From contig NC_030385.2 of the NCBI RefSeq assembly GCF_001625215.2, positions 37,349,598 to 37,413,597 of the forward strand: a stretch of 64,000 nt of DNA, in the 5' to 3' direction. A program made the position numbers and the translations under genes. The notes below the pieces were generated by a model. It was not told the DNA's origin. It saw only the letters and a list, made by a program, of their open reading frames with translations, and did not search any database. Source of the DNA: Daucus carota subsp. sativus. Lineage: Eukaryota > Streptophyta > Magnoliopsida > Apiales > Apiaceae. Positions 56,073 through 64,000 of this stretch are shown piece after piece. Position 1 is the first letter of the stretch. Each line of letters begins with the position of its first letter.

Positions 56073-57329
56073 TGTTGTAAATCTTGTAATATACACAACG
56101 ATATAAAGTATAAAGATGATAGAAGAAGTAGAGAGAAAGTAGTTGTATTTCAGAATATTTCAGAATAGAATTCATTTCAACTGAACCACCTATTTATAGA
56201 GGTTGGTTGGTGAATCTTCCTGACTAAGCTTTACAATACTTCTAGGTTATGTATTACAAATCTTCTCGACTAAGTATCGTAAGTCTTCCTCGATAAGCTA
56301 TGCGAGTCTTCCTTAGTAAGTATCGTAAGTCTTCCTCGATAAGCTGTACGAGTCTTCCTTAGTAAGTTTCGCCAGACTTACTTGATAAGCTCTGCGAGTC
56401 TTCTTGACTAAGCTTTTGACAATCACTTACTATTATATTATTTTAGAGTAAATGACAAAGTGGTGGCCGAAATTTGTCAAATTTTACAAAATGGTGGCTG
56501 GACTTCGAAAACTACAAAATGGTGTCTGGAGTTCACTTCCGCCTTTTAAAAAGGTGGCGGCCGTTAAGTTCAGTTAATTTCCACCGTTAACTCCAAAAAA
56601 TAAAACTAAAAAAGGGTAAAAAAGAAAATCACCCCAAAACAACCTCCATCTATCTCCATCTCCCTCATTTCATTTTCTCTCTCTTAAAAACACCCGACTC
56701 CTTCCCTTTCTTTCATATGATTTCTAGACTCCCGAGAGAGAAGTCAAGCGCGGTGTGTCCAGATTATGGGTTTCATTTATATTTAGCCTTCCTGCCAAAA
56801 TGAGATGCAATGAAAAACAAATGGTACACTAGTATTGTAATGTTCTTGACAATATGCTTCTCCTAAATACTTATGAAGTAGCTCAAAGCGGGCTAATCTA
56901 GTTCAGAAATTTATGCAGCACTTACTTTCTCTGTTCAGCCTTTTCTTCTTGAGCAAAAGCATGATGATCAAAACTGATATTTCTGTTAATAATGTTGGAA
57001 TTGATATGAATAGCTCAGATATATGTATGTAAGCACATTAGAGTTTCCAAGAAACAAGAGAAAGTTGAGAGTTTTGGATTTGGGGATAATCAATTGATTT
57101 AGGGATAATCAGTTGAGAGTTTTTAACCCGAAACCCGCTTTTGCCCCTTTTTTTTAATTTTTTTTCGGAGTTAACGGAGGAAATTAACGGAGTTTGACGG
57201 CCGCCACTTTTTTAAAAGGCGGAAGTGAACTCCAGCCACCATTCTGTAGTTTTCAAAGTCTAGCCATCATTCTGTAAAATTTGGCAAACATCAGCCATCA
57301 CTTTGTTATTTACTCATTATTTTATAACA
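56073..57329 (-). repeat. 5' LTR of the copia element, split by a MULE
   Basis: 56073-56445 plus 57325-57329 make a 378-bp LTR, the same length as the 3' LTR with one substitution. The Mutator-like element and its 9-bp TSD lie 5 bp from the LTR edge, in U3. Confidence 0.95.
56446..57315. mobile_element. Mutator-like element in the copia 5' LTR
   Basis: A perfect 9-bp duplication ATTATTTTA (56437-56445 and 57316-57324) flanks inverted ends GAGTAAATGACAAAGTGG and, from the right, GAGTAAATAACAAAGTGA. The arms pair over about 140 bp, with shared GGAGTTCACTTCCGCCTTTT and AAGTGGCGGCCGTC-like blocks. There is no transposase; the 500-bp core is unrecognised. Confidence 0.92.
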
Positions 57330-57334
57330 AAACA

Positions 57335-58058
57335 CTTATAATTTTCAAACTGTTGAGCTAGTTGCTCCGATGCAAATGCAGTACTCATTAATGCAATAAA
57401 TAAAACCACCGTGCTCTATCAAGTTGTCACACTCCACAACTTCCATTGATCTTCTGCCCCATTCAGATCCCGTAATATCAACCGCATATATATTAAGCAA
57501 TTAAGATGACTTGCAATTGTTAGTGAATATTACCATTCCAATTTCAACTCCAAATAATTAACCGGCATGTTCGCTTGAATTTTCCGATAAAAACTGATAT
57601 CAAAGAATGAAAGAATCAAACTTTCATCACTATTTTACAGAAGCTAGCACCCATGAACTGAGAGTTCACTGAACATGAAGAACTTTGAACAAATATATGA
57701 TCTTAAACATCAAGAAAGCAACTTAATCATCCATTAAATAAAAACCGGTCAACATCTATACAATCGCAAGAAATCTTTACGTTACACGGTTCTACAACCG
57801 ATCACAAATGAACAATTAACACCGGCACATCACATTAGGCACTGAATCCTCATCAGCTGTCGAAAGCTCTTTTGGAAATATTTAAGGTACAGCCTGGATC
57901 ACGAGATTTCAATCAAACCGATACAAAAATATATTAAAATCTCATCATCCCCGTTCATTCAGACCGGATTGAAATCTCGTGATCCAAACGATCGTTAAAT
58001 ATAACCTGGGGTAACCAAATGCTGTCATCGCTCAGGTTATTAAACGAATCTCGTGTGT
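57335..58058. other. Intergenic and 3' flank of the PYL gene
   Basis: No gene seen. Within it, 57896-57914 and 57967-57985 form a perfect 19-bp inverted repeat (described separately). The part next to 58058 is the likely 3' untranslated region. Confidence 0.45.
57896..57985. repeat. Perfect 19-bp inverted repeat downstream of PYL
   Basis: GGATCACGAGATTTCAATC at 57896-57914 is the exact reverse complement of 57967-57985, with a 52-nt AT-rich loop. Weaker pairing extends outward (ATATTTAAGG with the complement of TTAAATAT). It could be a small fold-back MITE or a structured element in the PYL 3' untranslated region. Confidence 0.8.
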
Positions 58059-58682
58059 TTAATTTCGCTTTGATAATTTGTTGGCGATCTGCGTAAGTGA
58101 CTGAAAATTGCACTTAACAATAGTATCAACAAACACACAAGTTTCCTCTTTAGTATTACCTGGCGGAATATCAACAACGTAAGATTCAACCACCACTGTT
58201 CCATTACCTGACGGCGCTTCATGTAACGTCGTCACCGATTTATAATTCGCCAGTCTATGGTCCCCACCCACCACGCTAAAGCTGATCACGTGTTGTTCCT
58301 CGTCTAGAATCTCGAGCCTCTCGGTGCTACTCGCGGCCGGGAGGCCGGAGATGACGTGGACTTGCCGGAGTGAGCCTACTTTACCGTCACCGACTAGGAG
58401 GTGACAGCTCTTGACAAAGTGTTTGTACGCTTGTGGGTTGTCGAAGCGGCGAACGAGGGACCAGATGGAGGAGATGGGGGCGGAGATTTGCTGGATCACG
58501 GCGGAGCAACACTGGTCGGGGCCCACTTGGTGGTTGTGGTAGACGGCGACCGAGTTGGGGACTTGGTGGGTGCATGGTAGAGGGTTGCGACGTTGATATT
58601 CTTTAGTGGCGGTGGTAGGGTTAGGGTTAGGGTTGATTCTTTGGAGTACAATAGATGAGGATCTTTGTTGATTGGAATGCAT
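58059..58682 (-). CDS. PYR/PYL/RCAR abscisic acid receptor
   Basis: A single-exon gene of 207 aa of the START/Bet v I fold. ABA receptors bind abscisic acid, then inhibit clade A PP2C phosphatases and so release SnRK2 kinases. Seen here: the gate loop SGLPA (112-116), the latch HRL (142-144, in GDHRLANY), Lys91 in KHFVKSCHLL (equivalent to the ABA-carboxylate-binding Lys59 of PYR1), and the C-terminal helix VDTIVKCNFQSLTQIANKL. All key residues are present. The single exon and long N-terminal extension (residues 1-55) resemble the monomeric PYL4/5/6 subfamily; the exact member is inferred. The extension includes an Asn-Pro repeat encoded by a telomere-like sequence. Confidence 0.95.
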   Translation of the reverse strand: MHSNQQRSSSIVLQRINPNPNPTTATKEYQRRNPLPCTHQVPNSVAVYHNHQVGPDQCCSAVIQQISAPISSIWSLVRRFDNPQAYKHFVKSCHLLVGDGKVGSLRQVHVISGLPAASSTERLEILDEEQHVISFSVVGGDHRLANYKSVTTLHEAPSGNGTVVVESYVVDIPPGNTKEETCVFVDTIVKCNFQSLTQIANKLSKRN

Positions 58683-60018
58683 TGTGTGTGTTTGTGTTTT
58701 TGCTCTCTCTTTTGTGAGAGCTAAAGAGATTAGAAAATTTTAGTTTGGGGATGATATGAAGAGAGAGTGTGTATATATATTGTTTGTTTGTGAGGTTTCT
58801 TTAACTTTCTATCTTTGTTTAAAGATGGTGGGCAACTAAGAGGTGATATATGTATTTATATTGGTTTGTATATGTAAAAAGCAAATAGGAGGTGGAGGGG
58901 GAGACAAGGAGGGTTGGTTGGGTTTTGGATCTCTTCAAAGTTCAAACTTTGAAGATGAAGATGATGGGTTATAGGGGAATTCATGTGAGCTTCATAATAT
59001 ATACTTTCAACTTGGTTTTTTCAAATGACCAAAATAGCCCCTCACTTTTGCAGAACACAAACTTAGAAATTATCTCTAATTTTGTTTCTTCTTCTTAAAG
59101 GAGCTTTGAAGCAGTAGTACAAAATCATGTGAGGTAGTACACAAAATTAATATTATGTTTGTGTCATTTTCTAACATGGATTTATATCTATTCAGTCACA
59201 TATCAATGTAGCACTAGTTGGGGTGTCAATATTTATATATTTACCATTTGCAATTTTATTAATATGAATCATGCAAATTCAATATATGTTAAAGATTATT
59301 TTAAATTTCTTGAATTAAAAGTATTTGGACACGATTGATTCAAACAAGATTTTATTTATTGAGATCGAAGAAGCAACATTATTTATTAAACGAGAAATAG
59401 CTGGGAAGATTGGAGGGTTAAGCAAGTCAATTCATCCAATAGAATCCGTCCTTCAACTTGTGCATAAAAAAAAGATGCAAATAGGGTCTCAACTGCCCAC
59501 AGAAGATTAAAGAAAGAAAGAGCCAAATTGACAGAGAAAAGAGATAAGGCTTCTCTCTCTCCTGCCCTCTCTTTACGCCCAAGTTCATATTATACATATT
59601 TTCAATAAGTCAAGCAAGCTGACCATCTCATTTTCCATGGACATCATGTGCCTTCCACTTTCTTCTTCTCGTTTCTTTTCCTATTATAATATCACCACTT
59701 GCAGTGTGTTTAGATGGTATATTTAAGTACGTATGGTACCGCTTGAATTGGTTGATATCTGAATGCACATTCATGTGATGCATTTATTTTTGTATGCAAC
59801 ACAGATAGCGTGTTGTGCTTATTATATTTTAATTTTTTTAAAACCAGTCAGGGTGTAATAATTTTGTGACATGTTTAGACAAGTAATTAATCGGACTAAG
59901 AATACATATTAAGAAAAAATTATATATGTACTCAATAATAAAATTTAAATATTATATAGTGTTAGCAGTCTTGCGTGAAGCCGGATTCGAAAGATGCATC
60001 GATTTAGTTATAGCACAA
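58683..60018. other. PYL promoter region and intergenic DNA
   Basis: On the minus strand a TATA stretch (ATATATATACAC, 58769-58780) lies about 90 bp upstream of the PYL start, followed by an ACACAAACACACACA leader. Beyond 59100 no gene was found; the frame at 59325-59510 has no recognised domain. Confidence 0.45.
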
Positions 60019-60547
60019 TCTATACTGTACTATCCTATACTATACTATAATAAGCCAACATGGGTATAATTTGTAGTCCTAAGTTTTAGTTATATTTTTT
60101 GGTTTGGTACTCTCCCTTTGGTACTACAAGTCAACAAATGTGGAGTCTATTAGTCTTACATTGTTAAACAGTTTCAAATATTAAAAACACTCCTAACAAT
60201 ATCTTATCATATAATATTTCATTAAAAAATTATAATGATGTTATATATAAAATTATAAATAATAATTTTGAATATCTTTTTTTAACAAGAAGCTTTATAT
60301 AACTCTTATTAACTTTAACGTGTTCTATATCAATATAAACACCACACATTACATAACCCTTTCTAATTCTAATCTTAAAAGTTTCTGTTGTCAAAAAAAT
60401 CAACATTACATAATTATGTTGAAATTCGATTGATTAGATTACTGAATCTTTCAAATGTATTACAAGATCGTCTATGTTCGGAAAAAATTTGAATTTTCTG
60501 ATTTTTTTTAATTTTTAAATCTACATGTACTAAAATCGGATTAAATG

Positions 60548-60586
<39 letters not shown>

Positions 60587-60760
60587 AGGTTTGTCCATTT
60601 TCAAGTAATCGGGAGAGAATATAGTCAGTCGAATAATATAATTTAATTAAATTCAATCTATTAATATTAAAATACTAATAAAATGATGTTAAAATTTAAA
60701 TTATAAATAATAAATTATGAACTATATACCCGCCCGTGCTTGGCACGGGTTAAAGGCTAG
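60019..60760 (+). mobile_element. Non-autonomous Helitron (family 2, copy D)
   Basis: Begins A|TCTATACTGTACTATCC and ends CTAG|T, with a perfect hairpin CCCGTGC-TTG-GCACGGG (60733-60749) 7 bases before CTAG. Its interior matches copy C at 45455-46247, including GGTTTGGTACTCTCC. It contains a (TA)n run (60553-60583). No coding sequence. Confidence 0.88.
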
Positions 60761-60991
60761 TATCAAATTATACATTATCCGTTTCCGTCGAAACTCAACT
60801 TAAACGGCCGGGCTAGCTTTTTATAACACCAGCACGACTAAGCTATGTATTTAAATGTTTAGTGTGGACTTTTGTTTTTTAAATTTAATAATATTCATTT
60901 TCTCTTTGTTATTTCAAGTTCGAAAGTCTTAAAAAAAAATATTTGAAGTTATAGATAATTTGTGAAAATGTCTTTTCATTTTTATATAATA
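60761..60991. other. Intergenic DNA between Helitron D and a MITE
   Basis: AT-rich with no gene seen. Confidence 0.35.
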
Positions 60992-61219
60992 CTCCTTCCG
61001 TTCCTTTATTTTAGTAGTTTTGACTTTTTACACGTATTTTGAGGTGCAAAAAACATATTTTTACATATTATTTTCGAATTTTTTTTTCTGAATAAAAATA
61101 TGGATGACTTTTATTCAAAAAAAAGAAAATTTGAAAAGTAATATGTATAATTATGTCTTTTGTGCACTTCAAATTACCTGCACAAAATCAAAACGACTAA
61201 CATAAAAGAACGCATGGAG
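60992..61219. mobile_element. Stowaway-like MITE
   Basis: A TA duplication flanks inverted ends CTCCTTCCGTTCCTTTATTT and AAAGAACGCATGGAG. Inner arms also match (TAGTAGTTTTGACTTTTTAC). It is 228 bp and about 470 bp upstream of the DUF538 gene. Confidence 0.75.
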
Positions 61220-61692
61220 TATAACATTTTATGAAGATTAAAAAATATATTATTTTCTGAAAAAAAATTCACTAAAACATGGATTTGCTAAACGAATAGA
61301 TTGTTTTTATGCAATTTAAAATTTTGATATCAAGATCAATTACAATTAGTGATCCAAATTCGGATATCCAAATTTAGGATGAGATCCAAATCTTATTCCA
61401 ATCACGTGATCTAAATATAAATTCAGATTATTTATAAATTCAGATTATTTATTTTTATTATATTCATGTATGTACTTTGATGTTATTTTTATTGGGAGCT
61501 GTAATTTTGTCCTGCATGCACTTATATACCACCTTAATCGTAATATGTTGTTATTCTCACAAACATGGCGCAATTGTAGATGCCACTGGGAAAGAGGACC
61601 GTCTATCAGACTATCATCAGAGTTTAGGGCAAAAAGAAGAATTTCAATTTCACATTTAAAATAAATAATTCTGCTATTAAATATTGTAACTA
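61220..61692 (+). other. Upstream region of the DUF538 gene
   Basis: Expected to hold the promoter and 5' leader of the next gene. A stretch at 61560-61660 (GATGCCACTGGGAAAGAGG) is GC-richer and may belong to the 5' untranslated region. No distinct element can be assigned. Confidence 0.35.
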
Positions 61693-62741
61693 ATGGATCA
61701 AATATTTGGCAAGGTAGGTGGTTATTGGTTTAATCAAAAAGCCACCAAGGAGCTTGATTCTGTGAGCAATAATATCAATGTAAGATCAAATATATATCCT
61801 TAGCCTCTTTCTTGATAATCTTGATTACCTATATATTTCATGTAAATGATAAATGTGTGCGTTTTGTTTTATTTTTTTGAGGATTTTGCATTACAATTGT
61901 GTGTATCTCTAGTTTTGTTGAATTATATGAAAGATAAATTCTTGAATAATGTTTGCATGTAAATTCTGTTTTTTTGACAATTTAGAGTTTTGGTTGGGTG
62001 TGAATTTTCTCAGCTATGTCTATCAACATGAAGAAATTTTTTTGCTGCTAGCATTATAGCTTTCATTTCAATTTCATCAAATATTTAAATTGTTGGGCCC
62101 TAGAGAAATTATCCACAAATTTGTTCTATATGATGATCTTTTCTTCTTCTGTTAGACGGTGTCAAACAATATTGACAATGGAGCCAAATGGTTGGTCGGC
62201 AAAGTAACAGGTATGCATTGTGCACTCATCCGTTCAGACATTATTATTACTAGAACATATTTCAGCTACTAGAACATTTCAAACATCTCAATAAATGATC
62301 AATTTTTTCCCTTTATCATGACATGATATCATATTTTGGGATGCTTATCAATGCAAAATTTTCTCTACAGGTAAAGTGCAAAAGCCATTGCCAGATCTTC
62401 TCAAGGAGTTTGACTTGCCATTAGGCATCTTCCCTCTTGTTGTGACCAGCTACGAGTTCGATGAAGGAACAAAAAGATTAGAAGTGCATGTATCTTCAGT
62501 CTGTGAAGTAGCTTACAAGGACTCGTCTGCCTTGCGCTTCTCCACCAATGTGTCTGGATATCTGGAGAAAGGAAAGTTTACAGATATAGAGGGATTGAAA
62601 ACCAAGGTGATGCTTTGGGTAAAAGTAACATGCTTGGCCACTGAAGGGTCAAAGCTCCATGTCACAGCAGGACTGAAGAAGACAAGAAGTAGGGATGCTT
62701 ATGAGGTTCAACATGAGGGAGTTGCTGTTGATAAATTCTGA
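61693..62741 (+). CDS. DUF538 protein (At5g01610-like)
   Basis: Three exons (61693-61779, 62156-62210, 62371-62741) join in frame to 170 aa, the length of its Arabidopsis relative At5g01610. The N-terminus MDQIFGKVGGYWFNQKATKE and exon 2 (NGAKWLVGKVTGK) match that subgroup. DUF538 covers about residues 55-165: KPLPDLLKEFDLPLGIFP, CEVAYKDSSALRFS, GYLEKGKFTDIEGLKTKVM, ending SRDAYEVQ and VDKF. DUF538 proteins form a small beta-barrel; some were proposed to act in stress responses or chlorophyll handling, but the function of this one is unknown. No signal peptide is present, in contrast to many other DUF538 members. Confidence 0.92.
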
Positions 62742-63413
62742 GCGGGTCAGATTTACTTGTATATATGATCACAGTATTTCTAGCATCTTTTTATCCCCTT
62801 CGGATCCTTTTCCTTGTTTTAAAATTCACTATTATGATTATACAATTAAAGACTATGTTTGAAGATAAAAAATTTCTGATCTTTAAGTCCGAGTCTTCAC
62901 CTCATTCATAGAATGCCATAATAAGATAAAGAAGAATTTAGGTTATCAAAGTAGATCCTAGATCAAAAAATTGCTAGCTGTGGCCTTGGTTTTAGATGCG
63001 AAACAGAAAAAGATGACAGACAGGCGCTCTGGAAACAAATGCATTCTAGCCATTACGCCTCTATACAGAGATTGTCTGCTTGAATGAACTAACCGTAACA
63101 TTACTATAGCCAAGGTCCAAATCTGGAATACACAATTAGAAACAAAGTATAAAAGGAACTACTTCAAATAACCATTTAGAGCATGGGATCCATGGGTGAT
63201 GGGTGGTGAATTTTATTGGTTTACAGCATATTCACAATTCTCTGAACCCCATCTTCCCCATGTATATATTGAGATTTACAATGACCAGGTACATTTTACA
63301 AAGTTATATTTGACCTATACTTCAGCAAGTTTATGAACAAGAAACACCTTACTTAACTAACCAGATTGAGATTCATTTTAGCAAATCTGACTTCCCCCCT
63401 AAATTCCAATCAA
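62742..63413. other. Convergent 3' flanks
   Basis: Lies between the plus-strand DUF538 gene and the minus-strand carrier gene, so both 3' untranslated regions should fall here. No other feature was seen. Confidence 0.45.
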
Positions 63414-64000
63414 TCAGGCTTGTTTGCCATTCAGTTCTTGAAAGAAACTCTTAGCAGCTTCATAAGTAGACCAGCATATTGCAGCGGCAGGTGCATGAAA
63501 AAGCATTCTCGGAACCCAGCCTCTCATGAGTCCAGCATATCCATCCTTCTTCACAATGCTTTGTATAACATCACCAATTGAACAACTAGAAAATCTATCA
63601 CATCCGCAGACACCCTGGTCATGTAAGAAACATTGACAAAACATAATTGTAATCGCACGTGTTGAAATTTTCAGAAACTAACTTAAAACATTTAGTAAGA
63701 TCTCCTTGGGTGCTCCTATAGGTTGAATGTTAACAGATCTACAAGAAATGGCTGTCAGAGTGTCAGGTGCACAATATAATTAGCAACCAGTTATGAACTG
63801 TTAGTTCAACAAATCTGACACATAAATTATATGATTATAATTTATAATTCTTGTTTACCTGACACTGAAGCCGAGTTTTTACAACATCCAGAGGATTGGT
63901 TACAGCAGCAGCCAATCCACCAGCAGCCGCTCCAGCTGTTGCATGAACCAACAAGGTCTCATCATCAGCTACACTATCGGGTGAAAGCTCCATCAAGCCC
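63414..64000 (-). CDS. Mitoferrin-like mitochondrial carrier (3' end only)
   Basis: Two exons are visible on the minus strand: 64000-63859 (continuing beyond the window) and 63614-63414 (ending in a stop). The visible 113 residues hold the third mitochondrial carrier repeat. Its signature PLDVVKTRLQ fits Px[DE]xx[KR]x[RK], after the GAAAGGLAAAVTNP helix. GVCGCDRFSSCSIGDVIQSI, MRGWVPRMLFHAPAAAICWS and TYEAAKSFFQELNG follow. The GWVPRMLFHAPAAAICWSTYE ending is typical of plant mitoferrins (Arabidopsis MIT1/MIT2), which move iron into mitochondria. The first two repeats lie outside the window. Another carrier subfamily is unlikely. Confidence 0.9.

Larger units (their letters stand above)
48054..57329 (-). 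mobile_element. Ty1/copia LTR retrotransposon with nested insertions
   Basis: The 5-bp duplication AAACA (48049-48053 and 57330-57334) flanks a complete element on the minus strand. Its order is 5' LTR (right), primer-binding region, gag (55774-54722), protease, integrase, reverse transcriptase, RNase H, polypurine tract and 3' LTR (left). Integrase before reverse transcriptase defines copia. Three insertions interrupt it: a Mutator-like element in the 5' LTR (56446-57315), a hAT-like MITE in integrase (53193-54108) and a solo LTR between integrase and reverse transcriptase (50810-52338). Subtracting them and their TSDs leaves about 5.9 kb with the pol parts in one common frame. The two LTRs differ at one site, so insertion was recent. 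Confidence 0.95.

Noticed and set aside
58612-58636. An internal telomere remnant
   Set aside because: Only about three repeat units, within the intact PYL reading frame; treated as coding sequence with a telo-box-like motif.

Overview
This window is nuclear DNA from a flowering plant, almost certainly a eudicot. The genes have short exons with GT..AG introns, the intergenic DNA is AT-rich and full of small transposons, and every recognised gene is a typical eudicot one. The species cannot be fixed from the sequence; an asterid such as an Apiaceae is only a guess. No bacterial, organellar or rRNA sequence was seen.

Genes, left to right: a DCD-domain plus Kelch-repeat protein (13982-19121, +, ten coding exons, 658 aa); a single-exon PRA1 family membrane protein (21940-22596, +); a MIR390 microRNA precursor (about 28575-28715, -); three trichome birefringence-like (TBL) putative polysaccharide O-acetyltransferases on the minus strand (31358-34221, 40264-41829, 42780-44567), the last two a close tandem pair; an intronless PYR/PYL abscisic acid receptor (58059-58682, -); a DUF538 protein (61693-62741, +); and the 3' end of a mitoferrin-type mitochondrial carrier (63414-64000, -) that runs off the window. 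These are independent housekeeping or signalling genes, not an operon or cluster; only the TBL genes are related to one another.

Most of the rest is transposon sequence, often nested, and many insertions can be delimited to the base by target-site duplications (TSDs). The largest is a Ty1/copia retrotransposon (48054-57329, -) whose two 378-bp LTRs differ at one position. It carries three later insertions: a solo LTR, a non-autonomous hAT element and a Mutator-like element. There are four Helitrons in two families (726-2234 and 34862-36034; 45455-46247 and 60019-60760), four hAT-like MITEs with dense GC-rich subterminal repeats, three long-TIR Mutator-like elements, several Stowaway-like MITEs, a Harbinger-like element and two tRNA-derived SINEs.

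The best candidate for something undescribed is a group of four 1-2.5 kb poly(A)-tailed retroposons (3180-5047, 7122-8193, 10893-11872, 36074-38607). They have different 5' parts but share a roughly 170-nt 3' module that starts just after a TTTTCAGG motif, and each is flanked by a 13-19 bp TSD. They look like non-coding RNAs mobilised by a LINE and fall into two subfamilies.
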